Positions 1 to 7,153 of a stretch of 41,991 bases of DNA are shown here, in pieces (within the stretch, counting starts at the first letter, position 1; each line of letters begins with the position of its first letter). Source of the stretch: a virus; the IMG/VR virus record IMGVR_UViG_3300050821_013652, positions 1-41,991 of that record, one strand, 5' to 3'. Below the pieces are notes generated by a model. The model searched no databases. It worked only from the letters and a program-made list of their open reading frames with translations, and was not told where the DNA came from. The position numbers and the translations under genes were made by a program.

Positions 1-180
1 TTTGAGAGTAACTAGGTTGGGTTAGACAAAAATTGACCCTAAACTAAAAAAAATATATACGTACTAAATCATGTCTAAAGGAGACACTGAATGAAATTTT
101 TAGAAATTAATGAAGAATCAGAAAGACATTTAGTCACAGTGATAGATGCGGCTCTAAAGAGCGGTGGATTGCAGATGCAC
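1..180. repeat. Terminal direct repeat, left copy
   Basis: Bases 1-180 recur at 41812-41991 with a single difference (T at 99, G at 41910). The repeat contains the last bases of the large 3'-end tail-fibre gene (its stop codon falls at 23-25), a promoter-like element and the first 90 bases of a small ORF. The fibre frame therefore closes across the junction, so the window is the linear form of a circular or circularly permuted molecule. The sequence alone cannot tell an assembly overlap from a real terminal redundancy. Confidence 0.95.
33..61 (+). promoter_or_regulatory. Putative sigma70-type promoter
   Basis: TTGACC (33-38) is followed by an A-rich spacer and TATATA/TATACG (54-61), giving 15-17 bases of spacing depending on the -10 chosen. 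It lies just after the end of the large fibre gene and about 30 bases before the small ORF at 91, which has a good Shine-Dalgarno (AAGGAGAC). Inferred from consensus only. Confidence 0.45.
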
Positions 181-246
181 CATGTGGTGAATGCTCTTTT
201 CTCTTTTATAAAAGAAAAAGATACAAATTTATCGGTATCCGAATGA
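91..246 (+). CDS. Small hypothetical protein, 51 aa
   Basis: ATG at 91 is preceded by AAGGAGAC at good spacing. The product starts MKFLEINEESERHL and is predicted to be mostly helical. It resembles the next protein: the core xxLEI...ALKxGG...HVVNAL matches YLEI...ALKEGG...HVNQLASAL there, so the two are probably diverged tandem duplicates. Its stop overlaps the next start (ATGA). It lies between the two tail-fibre genes of the circular map, so a fibre-associated role such as chaperone or assembly factor is possible but unproven. Confidence 0.6.
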   Translation: MKFLEINEESERHLVTVIDAALKSGGLQMHHVVNALFSFIKEKDTNLSVSE

Positions 247-500
247 GTTTTAAATCATTTATATCAAACATATTCTCAGAAAAAAAAGAACAGGAAAAAA
301 AGAAAATGAAATATTTAGAAATCTTCAAAGAAATAGATGTTAAAATCCATGAGATGTGTCACGAGGCTTTGAAAGAAGGGGGAGCTTATCTACTTCCTCA
401 TGTGAATCAATTAGCTAGTGCGTTACAGCAAATATTAAATTATCAACCTCCTAATTCTCCCGCGCCTTCGGAAGTTGAAGGAAATGTAAAGGTAGATTAA
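243..500 (+). CDS. Small hypothetical protein, 85 aa
   Basis: Starts in an ATGA overlap with the upstream ORF and ends in a TAATG overlap with the fibre gene, so it is translationally coupled on both sides. Residues 1-21 form a lysine-rich N-terminal extension. From Met22 on it looks like a paralogue of the preceding 51-aa protein (MKYLEIFKEI against MKFLEINEES). An internal start at 306 is possible, but no clear ribosome site was seen there. Helical, no membrane segment. Function unknown; position suggests a small fibre-associated protein. Confidence 0.6.
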   Translation: MSFKSFISNIFSEKKEQEKKKMKYLEIFKEIDVKIHEMCHEALKEGGAYLLPHVNQLASALQQILNYQPPNSPAPSEVEGNVKVD

Positions 501-2893
501 TGACCTATCCCATTCCTAATTTTGTAAATACTGTAGCTACCGGTGGTTCCTCTACATCTTCTCTCATGACCGTATTCATGACTAGAGATCCTACGGCTTA
601 CGATATTAACTATCCGGTGACTAAAAAGTGGATAAATACAGTAAATAATAAGGAATGGGTTTTATTCAATTTCACTTCTTCTAGCGGAGTGGTATTGGCC
701 AATTGGCAATTTCTTGCATCTGTTGCTGGGGAAATTTTATTCTTGTCCGGTAACAGTGGAGGAGAAGTCGGCCCAACAGCTGGAAATATTAACATTATAG
801 GTGACGGATCAACAATTAGTATTGTTGGAAATCCTGCTACCAGTACGTTAACCGCATCGTATATCGGTCCGACCGGCGGCGTCTCGTCAGTTTCTGGGAC
901 TGCTAATAGAATTACTTCTAGTCCTACGACTGGTAATGTAGTGGTGGATATCTCTGCTTCTTATGTGGGCCAATCTTCGATCACTACTTTGGGCACAATA
1001 GGAACCGGTGTTTGGAATGGAACTACCATAGCCGTAGCCAATGGGGGAACAGGGAACACTGCTGCTGCAACTTCCGGCCATCTCCTTATAGGAGACGGAA
1101 CAATATACCAATCCGCAGCTCCTATCTCAGGAACAGGGATAGTAGTGGGTCTTGGTGCGGGCTCAATGACCGTTTCCCTTATTACGCCTGTGTCTGTTGC
1201 TAATGGGGGGACAGGGGCTATTACTTTTACTTCTCACGGAGTATTGGTAGGCAACACAGCCTCTGCTATCAGCGCAACAGCGGAGGGAGCTACAGGAACA
1301 GTTTTATCGGGGAACACGGGATCTGCTCCAACATTTCAAACTCTTTCAGCAATAGCCGTCACTAATATTGCGGGAACAACTAACCAGATTGCAGCATCCG
1401 CAGCTACAGGATCTGTAACTCTTAGCACTCCTTCAACATTCATTGCCCCAGGAACCATCGCTGCTACCACATCGGTTTCTAGTCCTTCATATCTTTTAAC
1501 GGGCTCATCATCAGGGACAATTTCTATTTTACCCCAGACAAATGCTGGTACATATAACTTTAATCTTCCGATCACAGCTGGAACCAGTGGATATATTCTT
1601 ACTTCCGGAGGAGGAGGGGGGGCTCCAATGACTTGGACGAATCCATCGGCCATTGGGGAAGTGACTAGCGTAACAGGAACTGCTAATCAAATTTTAGCAT
1701 CTCCCACCACTGGTAATGTGGTTTTATCGCTAATAGGCCCTTATACCCCTGCAACATATACCACTCACGGCGTTTTAATAGGAGAAGGAACTAGTTCTAT
1801 CACTGCACTTGGGGCTGGTAGTTCTGGACAGGTTCTCCAATCTGGGGGAGCTTCGGCCGACCCAGCCTATTCCACTGCTACCTATCCAGCGGTAGCAACA
1901 GGGACTGGAAAAATACTGATCGCAGACGGGACAAATTGGGTAGCTAGCACACCTACTTATCCTAATTCAGCAAGTTCAACTGGAACTATTCTACGAGCGA
2001 ATGGGACCAATTGGGTAGCAACTACAGCGACTTATCCTACTACTACCACTCTAAATCAACTTCTATATTCCAGTTCAGCTAGCGTCATTGGTGAAGTGAC
2101 AGCTTCTAATAATGGAGTGTTAATATCTGGAACTACAGGGATTCCTTCATGGCTTGCCGCTGGTACTACGGGACAAGTTTTGGTTGCTACTACCAGCAAT
2201 CCAGCATCGTGGGGCACCTTAAGTTCCATCGCTGTCACGAGTGTTGCAGGAACGGCTAACCAGATTGCAGCATCGGCAAGCACTGGGGCTGTAACCTTGT
2301 CACTTGTGGGGCCATATACCCCTGCGACTTATACAGCACATGGTGTTTTGATAGGCGAAGGAACCGGATCAATTGTAGCTTTGGGGGCGGCTGCTACAGG
2401 AACGGTATTAGCCGGTTCAACTGGAGCTGATCCCTCGTTTACAGCGACACCTACCGTTACTTCTATCACACTAGCTAATGGGACAGCATTAAATACCAAT
2501 ATAGATCCGACTGCTTTCACTCCTATTTTAAGTTTTGGGGGATCTTCTACTGGTATAACATACTCATTACAGCAGGGTATTTACGCGAGAATCGGAAGAA
2601 TAGTTTATATAGATATCCAGATTACCCTATCCAGCAAAGGATCGGCGACGGGATCGGCTATGTTATCTGGCCTTCCATATTCTGCATCTGCTAGTTGCGT
2701 GGCTGTATTTCCTATTGCTTGGACTAATTTAACATTGGTAACTTCAGGGCAAGCTGTTTATTTTCAAACTATTGCTGGATCAGCTGATGGATATGTGTTT
2801 ATTGGAGGATCTGGAGGAACATTGTCGGATACTAATTTTCAAAACACTAGTTCTTTAATTTTATCAGGGGTATATCATGGGCCAGTATTATAA
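500..2893 (+). CDS. Tail fibre protein, 797 aa
   Basis: Residues 1-75 form an N-terminal domain shared with the fibre at 34698-35783 (RDPTAYDINYPVTKKWIN against RAPTAQDSKYPLGKPWIY), probably the virion-attachment end. The long middle is a Gly/Ser/Thr/Ala-rich beta repeat region with recurring units (SVxGTANQIxAS, GPYTPATYTxHGVLIGEG) that are also found, sometimes almost base for base, in the fibre at 37058-41836. The C-terminal ~110 residues (YARIGRIVYIDIQITLSSKG... ATGSAMLSGLPY) look like a phage fibre tip that forms a beta-rich, probably trimeric receptor-binding head. No chaperone or peptidase motif was seen. Its 3' end overlaps the lipoprotein ORF. Confidence 0.85.
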   Translation: MTYPIPNFVNTVATGGSSTSSLMTVFMTRDPTAYDINYPVTKKWINTVNNKEWVLFNFTSSSGVVLANWQFLASVAGEILFLSGNSGGEVGPTAGNINIIGDGSTISIVGNPATSTLTASYIGPTGGVSSVSGTANRITSSPTTGNVVVDISASYVGQSSITTLGTIGTGVWNGTTIAVANGGTGNTAAATSGHLLIGDGTIYQSAAPISGTGIVVGLGAGSMTVSLITPVSVANGGTGAITFTSHGVLVGNTASAISATAEGATGTVLSGNTGSAPTFQTLSAIAVTNIAGTTNQIAASAATGSVTLSTPSTFIAPGTIAATTSVSSPSYLLTGSSSGTISILPQTNAGTYNFNLPITAGTSGYILTSGGGGGAPMTWTNPSAIGEVTSVTGTANQILASPTTGNVVLSLIGPYTPATYTTHGVLIGEGTSSITALGAGSSGQVLQSGGASADPAYSTATYPAVATGTGKILIADGTNWVASTPTYPNSASSTGTILRANGTNWVATTATYPTTTTLNQLLYSSSASVIGEVTASNNGVLISGTTGIPSWLAAGTTGQVLVATTSNPASWGTLSSIAVTSVAGTANQIAASASTGAVTLSLVGPYTPATYTAHGVLIGEGTGSIVALGAAATGTVLAGSTGADPSFTATPTVTSITLANGTALNTNIDPTAFTPILSFGGSSTGITYSLQQGIYARIGRIVYIDIQITLSSKGSATGSAMLSGLPYSASASCVAVFPIAWTNLTLVTSGQAVYFQTIAGSADGYVFIGGSGGTLSDTNFQNTSSLILSGVYHGPVL
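2107..2227 (+). repeat. 121-bp repeat shared between two fibre genes
   Basis: 2107-2227 matches 38974-39094 at about 117 of 121 positions. Both copies lie in the same reading frame inside different tail-fibre genes. A second near-identical stretch (GCTAATAGGCCCTTATACCC and flanks) occurs near 1728-1762 and 38742-38776. This indicates recent duplication or gene conversion between fibre genes. Confidence 0.85.
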
Positions 2894-3038
2894 AATGCTA
2901 TATCTTATCTTATCCCTAGTATTCATAGCCTCTTGCTCTACAAAGCCATCTAATGAGCTGGAAATGATCGGAGAGGATGTATTGAAAGCTCATCAGGGGC
3001 TAGAATTCGACATTCGCCCTCTTCCCAAAGATAAATAG
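2877..3038 (+). CDS. Small lipoprotein, possible o-spanin-like, 53 aa
   Basis: ATG at 2877 lies inside the last codons of the fibre gene. The product has a short N-terminus (MGQYYKM), a hydrophobic core (LYLILSLVFIASC) and a cysteine after Ala-Ser, a good lipobox for signal peptidase II. The mature part is about 33 residues, acidic then Lys-ending (PLPKDK). Small lipoproteins near phage structural or lysis genes are often outer-membrane spanin subunits; no inner-membrane partner was identified, so that role is inference. No strong ribosome site is visible; coupling to the fibre stop is likely. Confidence 0.6.
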   Translation: MGQYYKMLYLILSLVFIASCSTKPSNELEMIGEDVLKAHQGLEFDIRPLPKDK

Positions 3039-3098
3039 AGCTTCTGGACACAAAGTCAAAATAGGATTATCTGTAGTAAAACCCCGAAAGGAGGTCTT

Positions 3099-3191
3099 AT
3101 GGATACCGATATCCTTCTCAAAATAGGCATTGTTGTCTGTCTTGGTTATCTCATTTTCAGATTTTTCGACTACATAGGAAAAAATCTATGA
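3099..3191 (+). CDS. Mini membrane protein, 30 aa
   Basis: A strong Shine-Dalgarno (AAAGGAGG) stands seven bases before the ATG. The peptide (MDTDILLKIGIVVCLGYLIF...) is one transmembrane helix with a short basic end. Its stop overlaps the next ATG (ATGA). Good ribosome site plus coupling argue that it is translated. It might belong to a lysis cassette with the upstream lipoprotein, but nothing in the sequence proves this. Confidence 0.5.
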   Translation: MDTDILLKIGIVVCLGYLIFRFFDYIGKNL

Positions 3192-3280
3192 CCGAATTTT
3201 TTTTGCTTTGCTGTCTTACCGTTTTAGGAGAGGTTTTAGTGGAAAAAGAAAAGTCAAAAATGTGGAGCAATAAAAAATAA
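3188..3280 (+). CDS. Mini protein with hydrophobic N-terminus, 30 aa
   Basis: Begins in an ATGA overlap with the preceding mini membrane ORF. MTEFFLLCCLTVLGEVLVEK is hydrophobic with two adjacent cysteines, followed by a lysine-rich tail. It could be a short membrane peptide. Support is the coupling and the open frame only. Confidence 0.35.
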   Translation: MTEFFLLCCLTVLGEVLVEKEKSKMWSNKK

Positions 3281-3338
3281 TGTAAATTTTCCGTTGGACG
3301 GGAATTTAAGTTTTAATTATCGTTGAGTAGAAAAATGC

Positions 3339-3392
3339 CAGTGCCTCGGTTATAGCCAAGGCACTGTCGGGATTCGGTGTGCCACCCACACC
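3339..3392 (+). other. Two tandem RNA hairpins upstream of the replication gene
   Basis: Hairpin 1 (3339-3366) has an 8-bp perfect stem, CAGTGCCT/AGGCACTG. Hairpin 2 (3376-3392) has a 6-bp stem, GGTGTG/CACACC, with a 5-base loop. Neither is followed by a T-run, so they do not look like a simple terminator. They lie 115-170 bases before the probable GTG start of the initiator. They could be a leader regulating that gene, or a small RNA. Confidence 0.5.
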
Positions 3393-3507
3393 AGATACTA
3401 GAAGTAGAACGACTAGTATCTTAATGTGGATGATAATTTCTGGCAAGCAATCTTGCAAGAAAAATCGAGTGGACACTGAATTCTTACAAACCTGTAGGAG
3501 TCAATCA

Positions 3508-4614
3508 GTGTCTGAAATTCAAGAATTACCCCGAGCATTTAAAGGCGTCTGGATACCTAGAGAGATCTGGGAACACAGTGAATTAGACTTTTTCGAAAAA
3601 TGCCTCTGGGCCGAAATAGATAGTCTAGATGATCCAAAAACTGGTTGCATAGCTTCCAATCCATATCTTCAAAAGTTCTTCGGAGTCAAAGAAAGGGTTC
3701 TTCAAAGAGGCTTGTCGAAATTAAGAAAATTAAATCTCATTTCGTATGTATCTTTCGATGGAAGAAGAAGGGTTATTCGATCTCACTTCATCACCTCAGG
3801 GGTGTCAAATTTGACACCCCATGGGTGTCAAAAACGACACCCAGAGAACAAAGAGAAGAACAAAGAATATATATCCCCTATAGTCCCCAAGGGGACCCCA
3901 CAAGCTTCGCCTTCGCCTAAGAAAAAAGAAAAAGAGGAAAAGACCCAGGTAGCCCCTGAAGTTTGGTTAACTGACAAGCAACAGACGGATCTACTCACGA
4001 GACTAAAAGAAGACGCTGATAAGCTCGCTGCCTGTTACGACAAGCTCTCGTCGTGGAAGATTAGCAAGGGGAAAACCGGAGGATCCGATTACCTATCCAT
4101 CATCAAATGGGTCATTAAAGCAGTCGAGGAGGTTCAGAAAGCTCCTAAGCCAGTGGACCGGTCAGCGGCTGACAAGGAGTTCGCTCATAAGATCAAGCAG
4201 GAAAATCAAGAAAACTCTGACATCATTCTGGGACATAACTACCTGGAATTCAAGCTTGGTAGGATGGGAATTCCAGATCCTCACTTAGTCTTTGGAGACG
4301 CAGGTTTTCAAGAACAGGCTGAGAACAACTTGAGAAAGATCGTCACAAGAAACATCCAGATTGTCCCGCAAGCCCCTTTAGATGCCCCAAAAATCGATCA
4401 TTCAAAAAATCCCAATTCAATAGTCGAGCTAAAAAAACAAAGGATTTTAAGGCATAAAGAACAAGCAAAAGAGTGGGAAGGTAAAAAATGGATGGGATTT
4501 GACGTGGTCACCAACTCTGGATCTGTCTTTTTAAAGGAACCTTCCGGTATTAGAGAAGTCCGATACGATGTGTCCGATTTAGAGTGGGAGAATCGGACGG
4601 GTTGGAAAAATTAG
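3508..4614 (+). CDS. Replication initiator protein with N-terminal winged helix, 368 aa
   Basis: I choose GTG 3508 because TAGGAG lies seven bases upstream; the frame stays open back to 3379 without a better site. About residues 10-90 form a winged helix-turn-helix of the phage replication-initiator type: FKGVWIPREIW, a helix with LWAEIDSL, the turn and recognition helix (SNPYLQKFFGVKERVLQRGL SKLRKLNLI), and the wing (SYVSFDGRRRVIRS). A low-complexity Lys/Pro/Glu linker follows. The C-terminal half is helical and Lys-rich, without an ATPase motif. The palindromes at 3799-3842 lie just after the DNA-binding domain, as in lambda O-like genes whose origin is inside the gene. It probably melts the origin and loads a host helicase (inference). 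Confidence 0.7.
   Translation: MSEIQELPRAFKGVWIPREIWEHSELDFFEKCLWAEIDSLDDPKTGCIASNPYLQKFFGVKERVLQRGLSKLRKLNLISYVSFDGRRRVIRSHFITSGVSNLTPHGCQKRHPENKEKNKEYISPIVPKGTPQASPSPKKKEKEEKTQVAPEVWLTDKQQTDLLTRLKEDADKLAACYDKLSSWKISKGKTGGSDYLSIIKWVIKAVEEVQKAPKPVDRSAADKEFAHKIKQENQENSDIILGHNYLEFKLGRMGIPDPHLVFGDAGFQEQAENNLRKIVTRNIQIVPQAPLDAPKIDHSKNPNSIVELKKQRILRHKEQAKEWEGKKWMGFDVVTNSGSVFLKEPSGIREVRYDVSDLEWENRTGWKN
3799..3842. other. Iteron-like palindromes, probable replication origin
   Basis: 3799-3820 is a perfect 22-bp palindrome (GGGGTGTCAAA + TTTGACACCCC). Two bases later, 3823-3842 is a 20-bp imperfect copy (GGGTGTC-AAAAAC-GACACCC). The shared half-site is GGTGTCAAA, and the dyad centres are 23 bases apart, so they would lie on almost the same DNA face. 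They sit inside the initiator gene directly after its winged-helix domain. A purine-rich stretch (AGAGAACAAAGAGAAGAACA and on) follows. This is the arrangement of the lambda ori inside gene O. Confidence 0.65.
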
Positions 4615-4649
4615 TATTAAATTTAATTATTTAATGCTAATTGAAGCGA

Positions 4650-4898
4650 ATGGGGATATGTAGATCAGTTGTCTCTGAGCAGATATATCATCGAGGACCT
4701 CAGTATAGAAGCACCTTTAACGTATCGACTTGGGCTTTCCCTCAAGCGAAAGCTTCTAAGTGCTACGGTTGTAACACTACATTGCTGCCGCGAACCGTGA
4801 CGATTTTATGGAAAGATTGTTGCGAGTGCAAAAGATGCGGTAAATTTATGATTTTAGAAGAACAAAATATGAAAAGATTGAATTTATGGAAATTTTAA
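4650..4898 (+). CDS. Small zinc-ribbon-like protein, 82 aa
   Basis: ATG 4650 is preferred; TTG 4641 is in the same frame. The C-terminal half holds CYGC and, 20 residues on, CCECKRC, so four or more cysteines are placed as in a zinc ribbon. The N-terminal half is short and basic. Its end overlaps the next start by 13 bases, suggesting one transcript with the replication gene upstream. Function unknown; a small nucleic-acid-binding role is inferred only from the cysteine pairs. Confidence 0.5.
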   Translation: MGICRSVVSEQIYHRGPQYRSTFNVSTWAFPQAKASKCYGCNTTLLPRTVTILWKDCCECKRCGKFMILEEQNMKRLNLWKF

Positions 4899-5188
4899 AT
4901 TTTGAAGAAGCGATGCCAGGGGCATATGAACTTGCATTCTTTGATGTAGACTTTGGTAGCAAGTGGGGAATTATCTTAGGAAGATTTAAATTATGTCGTT
5001 CCAAAAATGGGCATTATTACTTCCAAAGCTCCTCTTATAAAAAAGGGGAGAAAGACGGAAAACCTAACTGGAAGCCTTACATAGAAAGTTATGGAGAGAA
5101 AGGAAAAGAGTTTACTGCGTCGGTCCTGGAGCTTCTCAAGCCGTTCATAAACAAAATTGGATCTCCCCAAGACGCTTCTTACTTCTAA
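4886..5188 (+). CDS. Small phage protein, SpoVG-like pattern, 100 aa
   Basis: ATG 4886 overlaps the end of the upstream ORF. The order of elements (ILNFEEA, AFFDVDFG...IILGRFKL, KNGHYYFQSSSYKKG, PYIESYG, FTASVLELLKPFI) resembles the small beta-rich SpoVG-like nucleic-acid-binding fold, and its length fits that family (about 95-105 aa). The likeness is by eye and weak. It ends next to the minus-strand terminator at 5187-5214, where transcription from both sides meets. It sits between the replication and recombination modules. Confidence 0.55.
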   Translation: MEILNFEEAMPGAYELAFFDVDFGSKWGIILGRFKLCRSKNGHYYFQSSSYKKGEKDGKPNWKPYIESYGEKGKEFTASVLELLKPFINKIGSPQDASYF

Positions 5189-5214
5189 AGAAAAGCCCCC
5201 CAATCAAGGAGGGC
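5187..5214 (-). terminator. Rho-independent terminator of the recombination operon
   Basis: Read on the minus strand: GCCCTCC-TTGATT-GGGGGGC followed by TTTTCTTT. The 7-bp stem is fully paired as RNA (one U.G), while the plus-strand version has a C-A mismatch and no T-run, so direction is minus. It lies about 70 bases after the stop of the exonuclease gene at 5285. Confidence 0.8.
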
Positions 5215-5284
5215 ACGTCCTGATGCGTTTAAAAACCGATTGGAGACGGCTCGCGGGCGCACCATAGTTCAAACCCCGCGACAC

Positions 5285-6139
5285 TTATGAAGCTATGATT
5301 CTCCATGTGTATGGAGATTTAGGCAACTTTTTGAATCTAGATACATCGATCGAATGGGCTTTACACGCAGCCTCATAGTCGATGGTTTCTTTGGATGCAA
5401 TTCTTTGAACCTTCACTCCATTGCATAGAAATGGGTCGTCTCCCGCAATCGCAATGCCTTCATCCCTGAGAATTTTCTTCTCTTCCTCAAGGTCTTTGAT
5501 TTTTCCGTCGATCGACCTGAATAACTCTGCCCACTCCTGAGCTTCATCATCATATCTTTCGACGAGCTCTTTTGGGGCAGCAAGTTCTCCAAAATTCACG
5601 ATCAATTCATAAAACCACTTCCCTTTGATCTTGAGTTCTCGGATCATGTCTTCGTTCCGAACGACCCATTCCTGCCTAGAACCACCAGGCCCATAGACTC
5701 CAAGTAGACCGCGTTCGTAATCCGAGACTGCCAGTTGCGCTTGTATTTGCCAGATCCACCTTTTGTAGTGGGAATGTTCCGAAGGCATATCCAATACTAT
5801 GAGAGGACATTTTACCTCAACAAGCAACCTTGCTTCTGAGTCTAAAAAGTCGAAACTTGCCATTAACCAATCGTACGGAGCGTCTCCAAGAGCTGTCGCC
5901 TTCTCTTTCTCTTTACGTTCACGGCCTATGAAATGCTCAACAGCCTCGGCTTCCATGTCCGTTCCCCTTTGCATAGCATCGGTTGTGAACTTTTCCTTCA
6001 GTCCTCGTTTATATTGCAAGAGATCGTAAATTTCTCTCTCGGAGCCTTCCATCAGAATTCCGATGTCGCTTGCCCCCACATGAGACTTTCTCAAGGTGTC
6101 CCATTCAGGGGAATTTTGTTTAATGTTCAGTATTTTCAT
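5285..6139 (-). CDS. YqaJ-type viral recombinase / exonuclease, 284 aa
   Basis: A lambda-exonuclease-like nuclease that would resect double-stranded ends for single-strand annealing. The N-terminal signature (NSPEWDTLRKSHVGASDIGILM, residues 9-30) and the nuclease core (MASFDFLDSEARLLVEVKCP, with D, E-x-K) are typical of the YqaJ family (PD-(D/E)XK fold). Length fits. A good ribosome site (AGAGGAAG) precedes the ATG. It is the third gene of a minus-strand operon with the ERF annealase and a 31-aa protein, and ends at a terminator. Exonuclease plus annealase is the classic phage recombination pair. Confidence 0.85.
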   Translation of the reverse strand: MKILNIKQNSPEWDTLRKSHVGASDIGILMEGSEREIYDLLQYKRGLKEKFTTDAMQRGTDMEAEAVEHFIGRERKEKEKATALGDAPYDWLMASFDFLDSEARLLVEVKCPLIVLDMPSEHSHYKRWIWQIQAQLAVSDYERGLLGVYGPGGSRQEWVVRNEDMIRELKIKGKWFYELIVNFGELAAPKELVERYDDEAQEWAELFRSIDGKIKDLEEEKKILRDEGIAIAGDDPFLCNGVKVQRIASKETIDYEAACKAHSIDVSRFKKLPKSPYTWRIIAS

Positions 6140-6215
6140 CTTCTTCCTCTAACTCTGGATCATAATAAGGTGGTTCATAAGGGTTTAGGTAGTCGTAATA
6201 AATTTGCCAGCTCAT
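6120..6215 (-). CDS. Tyr/Glu-rich mini protein, 31 aa
   Basis: Starts in an ATGA overlap with the stop of the ERF gene and overlaps the start of the exonuclease gene by 20 bases, so it bridges the two. The peptide (MSWQIYYDYLNPYEPPYYDP...) is acidic and has six tyrosines in its first 20 residues. The tight coupling on both sides supports translation. Function unknown; it may only couple the two recombination genes. Confidence 0.5.
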   Translation of the reverse strand: MSWQIYYDYLNPYEPPYYDPELEEEDENTEH

Positions 6216-6769
6216 ACAGCCACCCGTTTTTTAAGGTTCTGCATGATAGGAAGAAAGTTTTTAGCATCTATATCTCCGAGAGTCTTAACCTTGTATCCCT
6301 TCAATATTCTGTCCGTAAGTTCTTTGTTCTCGCCAACATATTCTTCGATTGCTCTACATTGATCAGAGTTTAGAGTTTTTTTTGCCTCCTTAGCTGAAGC
6401 ATTTCCGTCATCATCTTCATCCCCCGGAAGGGCTAATAGATTGCACGTAGCATATCGACATGCATAGGTTCTAGCTGAAGCAATTCCCTGATTAGTCTGC
6501 TTCTCTATGATCATCGGAAAGTTATTTTTCATAGATTCGCCAGACACATGAAACAGGGTAGTGACCAAAAAGTATCTTCCCTGTGGGTCCACTTCCACGC
6601 TGTGAGAAAGGGATAGCCCATTGTCTGCTAAAGGTTTTCGGCAAGCTGCATAGATCGCGTCTAGAGTCGCATACTTGTTCTTGAACATCGGATTGGTTCC
6701 CTCTTTAACAGGGGCCCGAATTTCTAATTGTGCTTTAACCAAAGCTGAGATAAGATTTTTGTTTTCCAT
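6212..6769 (-). CDS. erf: ERF-family single-strand annealing protein, 185 aa
   Basis: Would coat and anneal complementary single strands during phage recombination and genome circularisation. Family signatures are seen in order: LVKAQLEI near residue 10, NPMFKNKYATLDAIYAACRK (about 27-46), LADNGLSLSHSV, then TRTYACRYA-like (SARTYACRYATCNLLAL, about 98-114) and the acidic GDEDDDGN segment. The C-terminal ~50 residues are helical and Lys-rich. The ATG has AGGA at good spacing. It is the first gene of the minus-strand recombination operon, with a hairpin leader upstream. Confidence 0.85.
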   Translation of the reverse strand: MENKNLISALVKAQLEIRAPVKEGTNPMFKNKYATLDAIYAACRKPLADNGLSLSHSVEVDPQGRYFLVTTLFHVSGESMKNNFPMIIEKQTNQGIASARTYACRYATCNLLALPGDEDDDGNASAKEAKKTLNSDQCRAIEEYVGENKELTDRILKGYKVKTLGDIDAKNFLPIMQNLKKRVAV

Positions 6770-6787
6770 TTTTGTTTCCTAGGTTTG

Positions 6788-6809
6788 AGGGGCCTGCAAG
6801 CCCCTTTTT
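6788..6809 (+). terminator. Hairpin with T-run in the divergent region
   Basis: AGGGGC-CTGCAA-GCCCCT followed by TTTT on the plus strand. It could stop plus-strand read-through, but no plus gene lies directly upstream. On the minus strand the same hairpin falls in the 5' leader of the ERF mRNA and lacks a T-run, so it may act there as a leader structure. Confidence 0.45.
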
Positions 6810-6862
6810 ATATGCATAGCACGGGAAGTATTTATTTTCCCATTGCGATTAAGCATGCCAAC

Positions 6863-6892
6863 ATGATATCTTTAGTCATCAATTAATATCAA
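6863..6892 (-). promoter_or_regulatory. Putative promoter of the recombination operon
   Basis: On the minus strand TTGATA (6892-6887), 18 bases, TATCAT (6868-6863). Both hexamers match consensus at five of six bases. An inverted repeat GGGAA-N9-TTCCC lies just downstream at 6823-6841 and could be an operator. Prediction from consensus only. Confidence 0.4.
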
Positions 6893-6907
6893 CAGGCATC
6901 ACAAATT

Positions 6908-7102
6908 ATGACAAAAAAACCTGACCTTCAATCGCTTAAGGATTTCATAAAAAACAACCCACAGCTAAAACTAAAACTGCCCACAATCAGAGGCTGGATT
7001 AGATGCCCTCAGGACAGCGGAGCTCATACATGGGTTAGAAGAGTGGGAAGACTAATTTTCGTAGATGTAGAAAAATTCTTTGAATGGACCAGAAGGAAGT
7101 AG
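6908..7102 (+). CDS. Xis-like small DNA-binding protein, 64 aa
   Basis: A short basic protein with the layout of excisionase/MerR-like winged helices: a helix (DFIKNNPQLKLKLPTIRGWIR), then HTWVRRVGRLIFVDVEKFFEW, where a beta hairpin ends in a helix. VGRLIFVDVEKFFEW matches the usual 'wing plus D..kf..W' end of phage excisionase-like proteins. The ribosome site is weak. It opens the plus-strand cluster opposite the recombination operon and could regulate the divergent promoters. Confidence 0.55.
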   Translation: MTKKPDLQSLKDFIKNNPQLKLKLPTIRGWIRCPQDSGAHTWVRRVGRLIFVDVEKFFEWTRRK

Positions 7103-7153
7103 ATAGTAAATTATTTAAATGCTATATCTTGAGAAACAACCATCGAGATATGC

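Noticed and set aside
1336-1653. Antisense ORFs inside tail-fibre genes (also 2056-2283, 38899-39222 and others)
   Set aside because: Low-complexity repeat coding leaves the opposite strand open; no ribosome sites or domains.
5217-5284. tRNA-like segment with CCG/CGG D-arm-like loop and TTCAAAC
   Set aside because: No acceptor, anticodon or T stem can be formed; the strongest pairing is a plain CGCGGG/CCCGCG hairpin (5252-5280).
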